Notes: generated by a model not told the origin, from the letters alone. Positions 1 through 6,466 are shown, numbered from the stretch's first letter. The stretch is DNA of 6,709 bases from Bacteroidetes bacterium 4572_114 (GCA_002254335.1 NIVA01000109.1:1-6709); one strand, 5' to 3'. Translations and numbers: made by a program.

Positions 1-119
1 GAAGGCAGAAAAAAGCAGGATAGGGATTAGAGAAGTATATCTGTTTTGGTTATTTCTGTTTATATTGAAATTTTTGATATTCATGTGATTTCGTTTTTTA
101 TGTTGAGTTTGGCCTAAAA

Positions 120-200
120 AGACCTAACAGGTTTATTTTAATAATTTCCCTACAGTTTAATTATCTGACAAGTAATTAATTAGTAAAACCTGTTAGGTCT
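120..200. repeat. REP-like inverted pair, perfect 15-bp arms
   Basis: The arm AGACCTAACAGGTTT at 120-134 is the exact reverse complement of 186-200, with a 51-base AT-rich spacer between them. Each arm is itself nearly palindromic (ACCT-AAC-AGGT), so it could form a small hairpin alone or pair with its partner. That architecture, two short palindromes in opposite orientation, resembles REP/BIME elements, which in other bacteria are linked to REP-associated tyrosine transposases (IS200-like). No transposase is present here. A factor-independent terminator is less likely because the loop is long and no T-run follows either arm. A dyad operator is another possibility. The repeat is directly visible; its origin is inference. 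Confidence 0.75.
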
Positions 201-215
201 CTATCATCGCACTCT

Positions 216-250
216 GAAGATAGAAAATAGAGTTTAGAAGGAAGAAGGGG
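216..250. repeat. 7-bp-period degenerate tandem array (GAARRTA-like)
   Basis: Five consecutive 7-base units begin at 216, 223, 230, 237 and 244. All start with GA and are purine-rich (for example GAAGATA and GAAAATA). The phase holds without insertions although the units have diverged. It lies just outside the REP-like pair. By itself it could pass as a purine-rich tract; the same period in other spacers of this window makes it credible. Confidence 0.5.
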
Positions 251-323
251 AGAACCCTCATCCAGTTAAGTCTTGTTTGTGTTTTTATGATTTCGGATTG
301 TATTTTCATAGAAGCTTGTTTTT

Positions 324-358
324 GATATCAGAAGTCCGATGTAAGATGTCAGATGTCA
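324..358. repeat. 7-bp-period tandem array (GATGTCA)
   Basis: Five consecutive 7-base units begin at 324, 331, 338, 345 and 352. The last two are identical (GATGTCA), the third is GATGTAA and the first is GATATCA. The array abuts the hairpin at 359. The repeat is seen directly; no function can be read from it. Confidence 0.7.
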
Positions 359-377
359 CTTCCCCAATTTGGGGAAG
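359..377. repeat. Perfect palindrome/hairpin downstream of the secreted-protein gene
   Basis: Arms CTTCCCCAA (359-367) and TTGGGGAAG (369-377) are exact reverse complements around a single T. In RNA this would give a GC-rich stem of about 7 bp with a 5-base loop. It lies 17 bases past the TAA at 394-396 on the minus strand, where a transcription terminator would be expected. However, no U-run follows the stem in the transcript direction (the next bases read TGACATC). I therefore call it a hairpin and only a possible terminator or 3' stabiliser. Confidence 0.7.
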
Positions 378-393
378 GGGTTGGGGGATGGGG
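371..393 (+). other. Potential G-quadruplex motif touching the stop codon
   Basis: The plus strand has four G-runs of 4, 4, 5 and 4 bases separated by loops of exactly two bases (AA, TT, AT). This satisfies the classical intramolecular G-quadruplex pattern with tight loops. It overlaps the right arm of the 359-377 palindrome and ends one base before the TAA of the minus-strand reading frame. The plus strand is the template for that gene, so a folded quadruplex would lie in front of RNA polymerase at the gene end, and the mRNA would carry the C-rich complement. Folding in the cell is inference. Confidence 0.65.
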
Positions 394-549
394 TTACCTT
401 ATCAAAACCACTTTCCCGGTAACTTCCTCACCATTACCGGAGGATAGTTTATAAAAATATACCCCGTTATCAATGCGTGCACCGGTGCTATTGGCCCCGT
501 CCCAGGCAGTTTTGTAATAGCCGGCGGGGAGGGTACTGTTCATCAGTTC
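394..549 (-). pseudogene. Out-of-frame remnant of the T9SS type A sorting domain
   Basis: This is the severed end of the large secreted-protein gene. The reading reaches ELMN, then LPAGYYKTAWDG, then a GARIDNGVYFYKL segment, and ends in the GKVVLIR tail followed by TAA. That is the typical second half of the C-terminal domain that directs Bacteroidota proteins through the type IX secretion system. The first half (SPNPF to RIYDQT) is encoded just upstream in another frame, ending at the TGA at 543-545. The ATG at 541-543 overlaps that TGA (TGATG), so re-initiation is formally possible, but a free 48-residue domain could not export the upstream protein. The open frame continues upstream to about 639 only as a shadow of the main gene. 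Confidence 0.85.
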
Positions 550-3500
550 GTTTGGTCGTAGATACGCAGGCTGACCGGGCTTGTGGTGTTGAGCCTGAAT
601 GAAAACAGGGTTTCCGAACGGAAAGGGTTGGGCGAACAACTTGCATCGCTGATACAGGCAGGAGTACGGGCAACAGTTCCCGATTTTAAGGATGCAATAT
701 GGTATTTTGCACTTTCACCTTTATAAATGTTCCTTTTCTCGTAAATACCGGTAAAAGGATTTTTAACGGAATAACTTCCCTTTTCAACCGGGGCCGATTT
801 ATAATCCGACCAGGTTTCAAATTCCAGTGGTGTGCCAGAGGGAACATCCTCCAAATAAGCATTTACCTCCACCAGGGTATCGCCCGGTAACCTTACTGCT
901 GCCCCCACAACATCGCCATTGGCCAGCACAGCAATTTCATCAATTCCACTAATCGAATCCGTCTCTACAAAAATTGGCAGGTAATTGGCCTGTTCTTCGT
1001 ACGAGTAATATTCAGTTATTATGGTTTCTATTTCCTCTGCGGCCTCCTGTGGCTGGTTCCATTGGAAACTTATCCCGGCAGCGGTTTCGAGGATGATCAT
1101 ATCGCCGTAATGAATGGGTGTAACATGGCCCTTGATCTTCCAGGTATAGGGTTCGGTGGTTGATTTAAACATGGCCCAGTATTGTGCCCGTACAATGGTC
1201 AAGTCATCCCAAACAGGTGCAGGGATGGCATCCTCGGGCATTTGTGCTTCCTCGATGAAATAGCCCACCCAGTTTTCGGTGTTTGGATAAATGGTGAGTT
1301 GAGTGGATGGGTCTAATTTGGCCCCATGCAGGGCAATGTCGGGCATAGGGCTGTCGGTGAGGTCGAGTTCAAGTTTATAGCCTTTTGTGCTTTGCACATT
1401 ATCTAAATTACCATACCAATAATCACCATTAAATATTAAATAGTTGGGTCCCAATTCTCTTAATTCCATATTAAGATCAGGGTAATAATTCACTCTTTCC
1501 AATACCGGGATAGTTGGATAATAATCATTACCAATACGTTCCATTCTGGGGAAACTCTTCCAGTTCCAGCCATTTTGGAGGCCAAGGCGATCGGTGTAGC
1601 ACATAATTTCGCTGATGTTGCTGAAGGGCATATTATTAGAATATAAATAACCGTTATCATTTCCAAGTGTGAATGATGGAGGTATGCTACTTGAGCCGTA
1701 AAATTCATTCCACTTTAAAAGTGTGTAATAAATCCCTGTGTTTATAGTGTGTGTGATTTGATCTTTACTGCAATCCAATACATCAATTTTTATTGTCCTT
1801 TGGTCGTTATTGGTGTTGAACAAATATATTTGGTCGTTCATAGGATTGTAAATGACATCCCTGATTTGCCCTGTTTCAATAATGCTGAGTGGATCGCATT
1901 GGTTTAAAACAGTTATGTCGTGATCGTTAGAAAAAGCATAAATTTTTTCCTGATATTCACTTGCAACTATTTTAATAAAATTTCGGGTCCCTTCATCAGC
2001 ATATTCGTCAATGTTTGCGTAACTACTTCCGTCAAATTGTGTGACCCTTTTATGGCCGCCAACATAAATATCATCATTTTTGGCATCAATACATATTGAC
2101 AATGGGACGGGGCTTATATCGGTAAATTCATCTACTAGTACCCACATATTATCCGCGCAGTCAAACACAAAAATATCCATAGAGCACCTACTTCCAATAA
2201 ATACCCGCAATTCATCAGGCACCTGATTATCATAATACAGAAAATCGCCAAAACATACACCAGGGTCAGGAAAGGACATATTTGCAACAATGGCAGTTTG
2301 GTCGATAACATAAAACCGATGGTCAACTGCCGGATTAATCCGGCTTGTTAAAAGATAGGAGTTCCCGTTTGGGGCCGTAATCATTTTCATTATAGCACGG
2401 CTTAATTCAATGGGTGTTGTTAAAAAATTATTTATTGACAGGTCGTAAACACATACCCTACCATGTTCATTGGGGTTGTTTCCGGCAATGAAAACGAAAT
2501 TGTCAACCTGGTTGCAGCTTATGGCAACAGCATTTACGGGGATTGGCAAATCAATACTTGATTCAATTGTTTTGCTATCCAGGTCGTATATCCACAAACT
2601 GCTTGTAAAATTATTTTTAGTGGCCGCAATAAACATTTTTCCTGCATTATTTTTAGTGCAACTGCCAATGATGTAGTTACCAATGTCCAGGAAATCAGAA
2701 GATGAAAAATCATCATTAAAAATTATAGCATTTCCTGTTGAATTTTGAATAGAGAGGATTTGTGCATTTGTTGCATTGTCTGTTATTATATTAGTACAAA
2801 ATCCGCCATCAGTAATTTGTGGCAAGCTAATATTATTATTATTGCCGTTAATCGCCAGTATCATACCTAATCCACCGGTATAAATGGTATTATTTCCCGC
2901 AGAATAATCCAGCCCCATTAGATAGTTGTAATCGTAACTTTGTGAAACGATAAGCTCATCCAGGCTTTCTGCATCCATTATTCTAATACCTGTTTCATTA
3001 ATATTTCCTAATATGCCAATATAATAAAGTTTGTTATTATCAGGATTGTATGTCATTTTGCCAATATCGGATACTGTCGTTGTACGAAATCCCTTTTCCC
3101 AGGGCGGAGAAAATTCATGATAATACAACTTGGATTCTTCCTCTTCATTTTCTATTCCTGCAAAAAGGATATCATTTGTAGTATAACTTAAACAAAGGCT
3201 ATTGAACCCGTTGGCAATTAAGTTTGGGTCATCTGACAGGTTTGATGTGGCATATTCTAAAATTTCGTTAGTGTTGGCAATGTACAGGTTGCTTCCTGAA
3301 TTATTGATGGCAATATCATTTATACCATAAACAATTCCGTCATTAAAAGATAGTTCATCATTATTGGCCCCGTCAATTTTCCCTATCCGGTTAATGCTGT
3401 TACCACCTGCTGAAACAAACCAATATGCCATATTTGTAGTTTCATGGTAAATCACCGATGATTTGATGAGCGCCTGCAAAGGGATACCGGCATCAATGGT

Positions 3501-4046
3501 CGTGATAATTGAGTTGTCTGTTAGATCGATGATAACAAGTTTCCCGGCTTCTGTTGCGCAATACAGTTTCAGGTATGATCCGTGAAGTGCGATTTTATTC
3601 TCAACATTGAGGCAAATTGCATGATCGATGGTCCGATCAGTATCAGAAATTACAATTTCGCCGGTTTTCAATTTTGTTGTGCCGTCAATCATGATTACCT
3701 TTTTTCCGGCATAAACATAAAAGGTGTTGTTACCAGGATTGTAAACGGCATCCTGTGGAAAGCACCCACCGTTATCATCAGGGATATCAATATTCTTTAT
3801 CAGATGTTCATCTGTGCTCTCGGATAAATCTTCCGGGCTTGCGACATTTCCGGTAATCCAGTCGAAAGGTTCGCGAAGCATAAGGTATTTCGCATAAAAT
3901 GTTGAATCCGGTTTTTCAATTGTTACAATGGCTTTGCCGTCAGGTAACGTATCAATGGTAGTTATTAATGAAACTGGTTGGGCAAATAAAATGCTATTTA
4001 AGAAAAATAACATAATCAGGCTAATGGTAAATTTATTTTTGTTCAT
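543..4046 (-). CDS. Large secreted beta-propeller-like protein, T9SS domain truncated by frameshift
   Basis: The main frame encodes 1167 residues from the ATG at 4046. An upstream ATG at 4100 is open but would bury the signal peptide (basic start MNKNK, hydrophobic core, likely cleavage after LFA), so 4046 is preferred. No Shine-Dalgarno is visible; the leader is A-rich, as usual in Bacteroidota. Residues about 60-800 contain recurring blades of the form NPxNNxxYY followed by hydrophobic strands, for example NPDNNKLYYIG, resembling YncE/YVTN-type beta-propellers. From about 820 comes a distinct module (NGWNWKSFPR), then about 1015-1110 (PIFVETDSI, AVLANGDVVGAAVRLPGD, VKNPFTGIYEKRNIY). I believe this module recurs in other Bacteroidota secreted proteins, without a function I can name. 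SPNPF at 1138 opens the T9SS sorting domain, but the frame hits TGA TGA after RIYDQTN. The product should reach the periplasm by Sec but probably not the cell surface. A sequencing error at this site cannot be excluded. No enzymatic motif is seen. Confidence 0.88.
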   Translation of the reverse strand: MNKNKFTISLIMLFFLNSILFAQPVSLITTIDTLPDGKAIVTIEKPDSTFYAKYLMLREPFDWITGNVASPEDLSESTDEHLIKNIDIPDDNGGCFPQDAVYNPGNNTFYVYAGKKVIMIDGTTKLKTGEIVISDTDRTIDHAICLNVENKIALHGSYLKLYCATEAGKLVIIDLTDNSIITTIDAGIPLQALIKSSVIYHETTNMAYWFVSAGGNSINRIGKIDGANNDELSFNDGIVYGINDIAINNSGSNLYIANTNEILEYATSNLSDDPNLIANGFNSLCLSYTTNDILFAGIENEEEESKLYYHEFSPPWEKGFRTTTVSDIGKMTYNPDNNKLYYIGILGNINETGIRIMDAESLDELIVSQSYDYNYLMGLDYSAGNNTIYTGGLGMILAINGNNNNISLPQITDGGFCTNIITDNATNAQILSIQNSTGNAIIFNDDFSSSDFLDIGNYIIGSCTKNNAGKMFIAATKNNFTSSLWIYDLDSKTIESSIDLPIPVNAVAISCNQVDNFVFIAGNNPNEHGRVCVYDLSINNFLTTPIELSRAIMKMITAPNGNSYLLTSRINPAVDHRFYVIDQTAIVANMSFPDPGVCFGDFLYYDNQVPDELRVFIGSRCSMDIFVFDCADNMWVLVDEFTDISPVPLSICIDAKNDDIYVGGHKRVTQFDGSSYANIDEYADEGTRNFIKIVASEYQEKIYAFSNDHDITVLNQCDPLSIIETGQIRDVIYNPMNDQIYLFNTNNDQRTIKIDVLDCSKDQITHTINTGIYYTLLKWNEFYGSSSIPPSFTLGNDNGYLYSNNMPFSNISEIMCYTDRLGLQNGWNWKSFPRMERIGNDYYPTIPVLERVNYYPDLNMELRELGPNYLIFNGDYWYGNLDNVQSTKGYKLELDLTDSPMPDIALHGAKLDPSTQLTIYPNTENWVGYFIEEAQMPEDAIPAPVWDDLTIVRAQYWAMFKSTTEPYTWKIKGHVTPIHYGDMIILETAAGISFQWNQPQEAAEEIETIITEYYSYEEQANYLPIFVETDSISGIDEIAVLANGDVVGAAVRLPGDTLVEVNAYLEDVPSGTPLEFETWSDYKSAPVEKGSYSVKNPFTGIYEKRNIYKGESAKYHIASLKSGTVARTPACISDASCSPNPFRSETLFSFRLNTTSPVSLRIYDQTN

Positions 4047-4129
4047 GATAAATAATTTTTGTAGTATAAATTGCCCTATATCAAATGATTTGAAATTCAT
4101 TGGTTTATTTTAAGAGGGTTTTGCGGGGG

Positions 4130-4160
4130 CAAATATAAGAAAATTATTTTTGTAAATAAA
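4130..4160 (-). promoter_or_regulatory. Bacteroidota-type promoter for the large secreted-protein gene
   Basis: On the minus strand TATATTTG (4137-4130) is a perfect match to the Bacteroidota -7 consensus TAnnTTTG. It is preceded after 19 bases by TTTA (4160-4157), a three-of-four match to the -33 TTTG element. Transcription would start near 4123-4125 and leave a leader of roughly 80 bases before the ATG at 4046. The region is strongly AT-rich, which raises the chance of a random partial -33 match; the -7 match is the stronger part. Confidence 0.55.
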
Positions 4161-4169
4161 ATTATTAAA

Positions 4170-4535
4170 ATCTGGAAAAGCCTGATCGTGAAACAGGGCA
4201 ACATTGATGAACTAACAGCAACCCTCAGGAAATTTGAACCTTATGTTGATGCTTTTATCACCGATACTTTTGACCCTGTATCAGGCGCATCGGGGGCCAC
4301 TGGCATTGCCCACGATTGGGGGATTAGCAAAAAGCTGGTGGGGGTTTCAAAAAAGCCTGTTGTCCTGGCCGGTGGATTAAATGCAGAAAATGTTTTTGAA
4401 GCGATTGTTAAGGTCCGTCCCGCCGGGGTTGATGCACACACGGGGCTTGAAGATCAACATGGAAGGAAAGATTTGGAGAAATGCAGGGAATTTGTTGCCG
4501 AGGCTAAACGGGGGTTTCGGTTAATCCACCGGTGA
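4170..4535 (+). pseudogene. 5'-truncated phosphoribosylanthranilate isomerase-like (TrpF-like) remnant
   Basis: The frame encodes the C-terminal half of a TIM barrel of the phosphoribosylanthranilate isomerase type, which in tryptophan synthesis isomerises N-(5-phosphoribosyl)anthranilate. Visible motifs: VDAFITDTFDP (its Asp probably matches the catalytic acid), the loop GASGATG followed by HDW, the phosphate-binding VVLAGGLNAENV, and GVDAHTGLE near the end. Full-length relatives have slightly over 200 residues; here about 120 remain. The N-terminal half, which carries the catalytic Cys in TrpF, is absent. Family-like sequence begins at IWKSLIVK (4170). Upstream codons stay open to 4089 but are AT-rich and unlike the family. 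The GTG at 4188 is the conserved Val codon inside that motif, so it is not a natural start. This variant (FITDTFDP, HTGLE) suggests a TrpF-like paralogue rather than the canonical enzyme. It should be inactive. Confidence 0.8.
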
Positions 4536-4576
4536 AACTACAGTTTTTAAATTTTGGATATGGCCGGATGATTATT

Positions 4577-4624
4577 GTTGATTTGTGTTTATGTGTTTAT
4601 GTACTCATGTGTTTATGTTGAATC
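4577..4624. repeat. 8-bp-period tandem array (GTGTTTAT)
   Basis: Six consecutive 8-base units begin at 4577. Units 2, 3 and 5 are identical GTGTTTAT, unit 4 is GTACTCAT, and the flanking units (GTTGATTT, GTTGAATC) are degenerate but in phase. The array begins 41 bases past the stop of the TrpF-like remnant, between convergent gene ends. Its core GTGTT reappears on the opposite strand in the neighbouring array. Confidence 0.8.
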
Positions 4625-4641
4625 GTAATGATAAAACAACT

Positions 4642-4697
4642 GGACACCCCAACACTTTTACACTCGAAAACATTAACACCCGAACACCCGAACACAA
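4642..4697. repeat. 8-bp-period tandem array (AACACCCG), opposed to its neighbour
   Basis: Seven consecutive 8-base units begin at 4642. Six have ACAC at unit positions 3-6; the fourth (GAAAACAT) differs by one base there. The last units read TAACACCC, GAACACCC, GAACACAA. Read on the minus strand the core is GTGTT, the same as in the array at 4577-4624, so the two arrays face each other across 17 bases. Paired RNA would give repeated 5-bp GUGUU/AACAC helices every 8 bases. The array ends 11 bases before the stop codon of the repeat-protein gene. Confidence 0.75.
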
Positions 4698-4708
4698 TCC
4701 CTAAACAT

Positions 4709-6241
4709 CTATTCATCAAATGGTTCCTCAAATTCAGGCTTAATCTTCACGCCGTCATATTTTTTCTCGATACCATTTTCATAAGAGATCACGAGGAAAA
4801 GTGTCCCGTCTGAATTGTATTTTTTCCAGTTGCCCTCTTTAAAGCCCATCATATATTCAATCTCGTCCTTTATGTTTCCATTGTCCCAATAGTAAATGTG
4901 TTTTCCATTTGGGTTGTCCTCAATAAACTCGCCTTCAAACAGCAGGTTTCCATCGCTGGAGAAATATTTCCAAATGCCATTGCGCATGCCATACGAATAA
5001 CTGCCCTCTTCGCGGTGGTCTCCATATTCATAAACCCAGGGGCCTTCTTCTTCCCCTTCAATAAATTCCCCTTCGGCAATTATGGCCCCATCTTCGCGGT
5101 ACTCAACCATCAGGCCATCAAGCAATCCGTTTAAATATTCTTCCTCCCGCAAAATATTGCCCGAAGGATAATACCAAACCCAATCACCTTTAAGTTTTCC
5201 ATCTTTGCCATAAGTGCCGGTTTGTTCAATGTTTCCGTTTTTGTGGTAATACTTCCACTTGCCGGCCTTGACCCCGTTATTATAGCTGCCTTCGGCTTTC
5301 AATTCCCCGCTCCGGTAAAACTCCTTCCAGGCACCATCTTTCAACCCATCCTCCTTTACAATCCCCTGGCCAACAATTTTCCCAATATCAAAAATATACC
5401 CGGCTGCTATGGTCCCGTCTTCGGCATATTCGCGACGGACACCCTGCGGCACACCGTTCCGGTAACTTTGCACAACTTTTACACTTCCGTCCCCGTAATA
5501 TTCCTTCTCCACCTTCAGGCGCACAAGCTCCACAACATCTTCCTGTTTTTCGCCATCCACCCATTTTGATGTGGCAATCAGTTTTCCGGCCTCATCATAC
5601 TCTTTAAAATAACCGTTCTTCAAATCGTTTTTGTAAGTCCCTTCAGATTGGACTAGCCCGTTTTCATGGAAAAACTTCCATAAGCCCTGCATTCTTCCCT
5701 CGCTGTCGAGACGGTTAATTTTTTCGCGGCTGATAACATATCCTTTTTTATAGGTGGTGAGCGCTACCACACGTCCATCCCTGCCAAACTCCTTGGCCAG
5801 TCCATTTTCGCGGCCATCTACAAAATTCACGGTTTTTAAAATTGTTGAATCAGGATAATAATAAGTGGTCAGGCCCTGTTTAATATCGTCTTCGAAATTT
5901 TCTGTAATAATTTCACCATCAAGAAAAGTAGTCCTCAAGCCGTTTTTTTGCCCCTCTTTATAATTAATTAGGAGGGTCAATTTCCCTTCATCATCAAAAA
6001 ATTTCCAGGTGCTGTCCAATAAAAAATCCACCCTGTTCCCTTCCGACTTCAGGATACCGGTTTCGTAATAGGTTTTCCAGTAGCCATCCGGCTTGCCGTT
6101 GCGCATGTTCCCCTCGCTCGAAACGTTCCCATTTTGGTAATAGAATTTATTGTAACCGTTTGGGGCAATCTCATTTTGAGAAAGTAAAACGCCCGTCATC
6201 ACGATAAAAGAAAAGAGAAGTATTGGTATTTTTAGTTTCAT
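4709..6241 (-). CDS. Exported MORN-repeat (YwqK-like) protein
   Basis: The product has 510 residues from the ATG at 6241. A TTG three codons earlier (6250) is open but adds nothing. Residues 1-22 form a signal peptide (MKLK, hydrophobic core, cleavage near LLS-Q) with no lipobox Cys, so a soluble periplasmic or secreted protein is expected. Residues about 29-495 consist of roughly 18 repeats of about 23 residues of the form NGxWKxYYxxGxLxxEGxYxxG. Clear copies are KPDGYWKTYYETG, KDGAWKEFYRSGELKAEGSY, KAGKWKYYHKNGNIEQTG and RNGIWKYFSSDGNLLFEGEF. This is the MORN_2-type repeat often labelled 'YwqK family antitoxin'; that label is not evidence of antitoxin function, and no toxin gene lies beside it. 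The tail is acidic (EFEEPFDE). No T9SS domain or enzyme motif is present. Such proteins are frequent in Bacteroidota; their ligand is unknown. It is probably transcribed alone: the gene upstream ends 372 bases away. Confidence 0.92.
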   Translation of the reverse strand: MKLKIPILLFSFIVMTGVLLSQNEIAPNGYNKFYYQNGNVSSEGNMRNGKPDGYWKTYYETGILKSEGNRVDFLLDSTWKFFDDEGKLTLLINYKEGQKNGLRTTFLDGEIITENFEDDIKQGLTTYYYPDSTILKTVNFVDGRENGLAKEFGRDGRVVALTTYKKGYVISREKINRLDSEGRMQGLWKFFHENGLVQSEGTYKNDLKNGYFKEYDEAGKLIATSKWVDGEKQEDVVELVRLKVEKEYYGDGSVKVVQSYRNGVPQGVRREYAEDGTIAAGYIFDIGKIVGQGIVKEDGLKDGAWKEFYRSGELKAEGSYNNGVKAGKWKYYHKNGNIEQTGTYGKDGKLKGDWVWYYPSGNILREEEYLNGLLDGLMVEYREDGAIIAEGEFIEGEEEGPWVYEYGDHREEGSYSYGMRNGIWKYFSSDGNLLFEGEFIEDNPNGKHIYYWDNGNIKDEIEYMMGFKEGNWKKYNSDGTLFLVISYENGIEKKYDGVKIKPEFEEPFDE

Positions 6242-6256
6242 CCTTATCAATTTAAT

Positions 6257-6312
6257 GTGTCAATGGTGATCGGTGATCAATCAACAGTCAGCAATTTTCA
6301 GTCATTCGTCAC
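6257..6312. repeat. 7-bp-period tandem array (CAGTCAT-like)
   Basis: Eight consecutive 7-base units begin at 6257. They include TGGTGAT, CGGTGAT, CAATCAA, CAGTCAG, CAGTCAT and TCGTCAC, sharing a T at position 4 and a mostly yRGTSA pattern. The array starts 16 bases before the MORN-repeat gene's ATG (minus strand), so it would lie in that gene's leader if transcription begins upstream. Confidence 0.6.
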
Positions 6313-6321
6313 TTCTTTCTT

Positions 6322-6385
6322 GACGTTTCCAAGTCCATACGGACGTTGGAAAGTCTTGTGGATATCCAACTTCGATCATCCGTAT
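6322..6385. promoter_or_regulatory. Nested, mutually exclusive hairpins upstream of the MORN-repeat gene
   Basis: Hairpin A spans 6322-6355: GAC/GTC, TTTCCAA/TTGGAAA and GTCC/GGAC pair in register (14 bp, two single G bulges, loop ATAC). Hairpin B uses the 3' half of A differently: ATACGG (6337-6342) is complementary to CCGTAT (6380-6385), and TTGGA (6346-6350) to TCCAA (6365-6369). The two folds share bases and cannot coexist. The 10-bp palindrome TGGATATCCA (6359-6368) lies inside B. In the minus-strand transcript this falls about 80-145 bases upstream of the ATG. It could be a leader RNA switch or a mobile palindromic intergenic repeat; I recognise no known riboswitch class. Confidence 0.5.
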
Positions 6386-6407
6386 TCATTATTAAGGTAT
6401 CAAACCC

Positions 6408-6435
6408 GAAACCTGCGAAACGAAGCAAGTGACAC
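6408..6435. repeat. Short G-headed 7-bp-period array
   Basis: Four consecutive heptads, all beginning with G (GAAACCT, GCGAAAC, GAAGCAA, GTGACAC). GAAACCT is also a unit of the long array at 6463-6574. The two blocks are separated by 27 bases and are out of phase by one base, so they look like one array split by an insertion or an indel. Confidence 0.5.
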
Positions 6436-6466
6436 AAAGTTAACCCGCCTGGGCCCGTATGGGAAA
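6435..6466 (-). promoter_or_regulatory. Candidate Bacteroidota promoter for the MORN-repeat gene
   Basis: On the minus strand TAACTTTG (6442-6435) matches the -7 consensus TAnnTTTG exactly. TTTC (6466-6463) sits 20 bases upstream as a three-of-four -33 match. Transcription would start near 6428-6430, giving a leader of about 190 bases that includes the hairpin cluster and the 6257-6312 array. The spacer is GC-rich, unlike the surrounding heptads, and the element occupies the gap between two G-headed arrays. The match is short, so chance is possible. Confidence 0.4.

Larger units (their letters stand above)
1..393. other. Gene-free, repeat-rich intergenic stretch
   Basis: I find no convincing coding region on either strand. 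The stretch lies beyond the 3' end of the large minus-strand gene. It holds a REP-like inverted pair (120-200), two short-period tandem arrays (216-250 and 324-358), and a hairpin plus G-rich tract (359-393), each listed separately. Bases 1-119 and 251-323 are AT-rich and featureless to my eye. A weak 7-base rhythm may also occur in the first 14 bases (GAAGGCA, GAAAAAA), but it is too short to call. Confidence 0.7.

Noticed and set aside
540..560. Programmed -1 frameshift joining the two halves of the sorting domain
   Set aside because: There is no slippery X XXY YYZ heptamer before the TGA, and about five residues would still be missing after the shift.
4188..4535. A complete 115-residue gene starting at the GTG at 4188
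   Set aside because: The GTG is the Val codon inside a family-like stretch (IWKSLIVK) that continues upstream in frame to 4170, and no initiation context is seen. A truncated remnant explains it better.
4515..4550. Factor-independent terminator after the TrpF-like remnant
   Set aside because: CACCGGTG is a palindrome without a loop, and the T-run is too far from it to form a classical terminator.
4577..4697. CRISPR-like array
   Set aside because: The units are 8 bases, directly adjacent and degenerate, with no spacers and no cas genes.
5222..5569. Plus-strand open frame of 115 codons inside the MORN-repeat gene
   Set aside because: It is antisense to well-supported repeats, and its Pro/Phe-rich composition is what the opposite strand of such repeats gives.
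4709..6241. Toxin-antitoxin pair suggested by the usual 'YwqK family antitoxin' label
   Set aside because: No small toxin gene is adjacent, and the signal peptide places the protein outside the cytoplasm.
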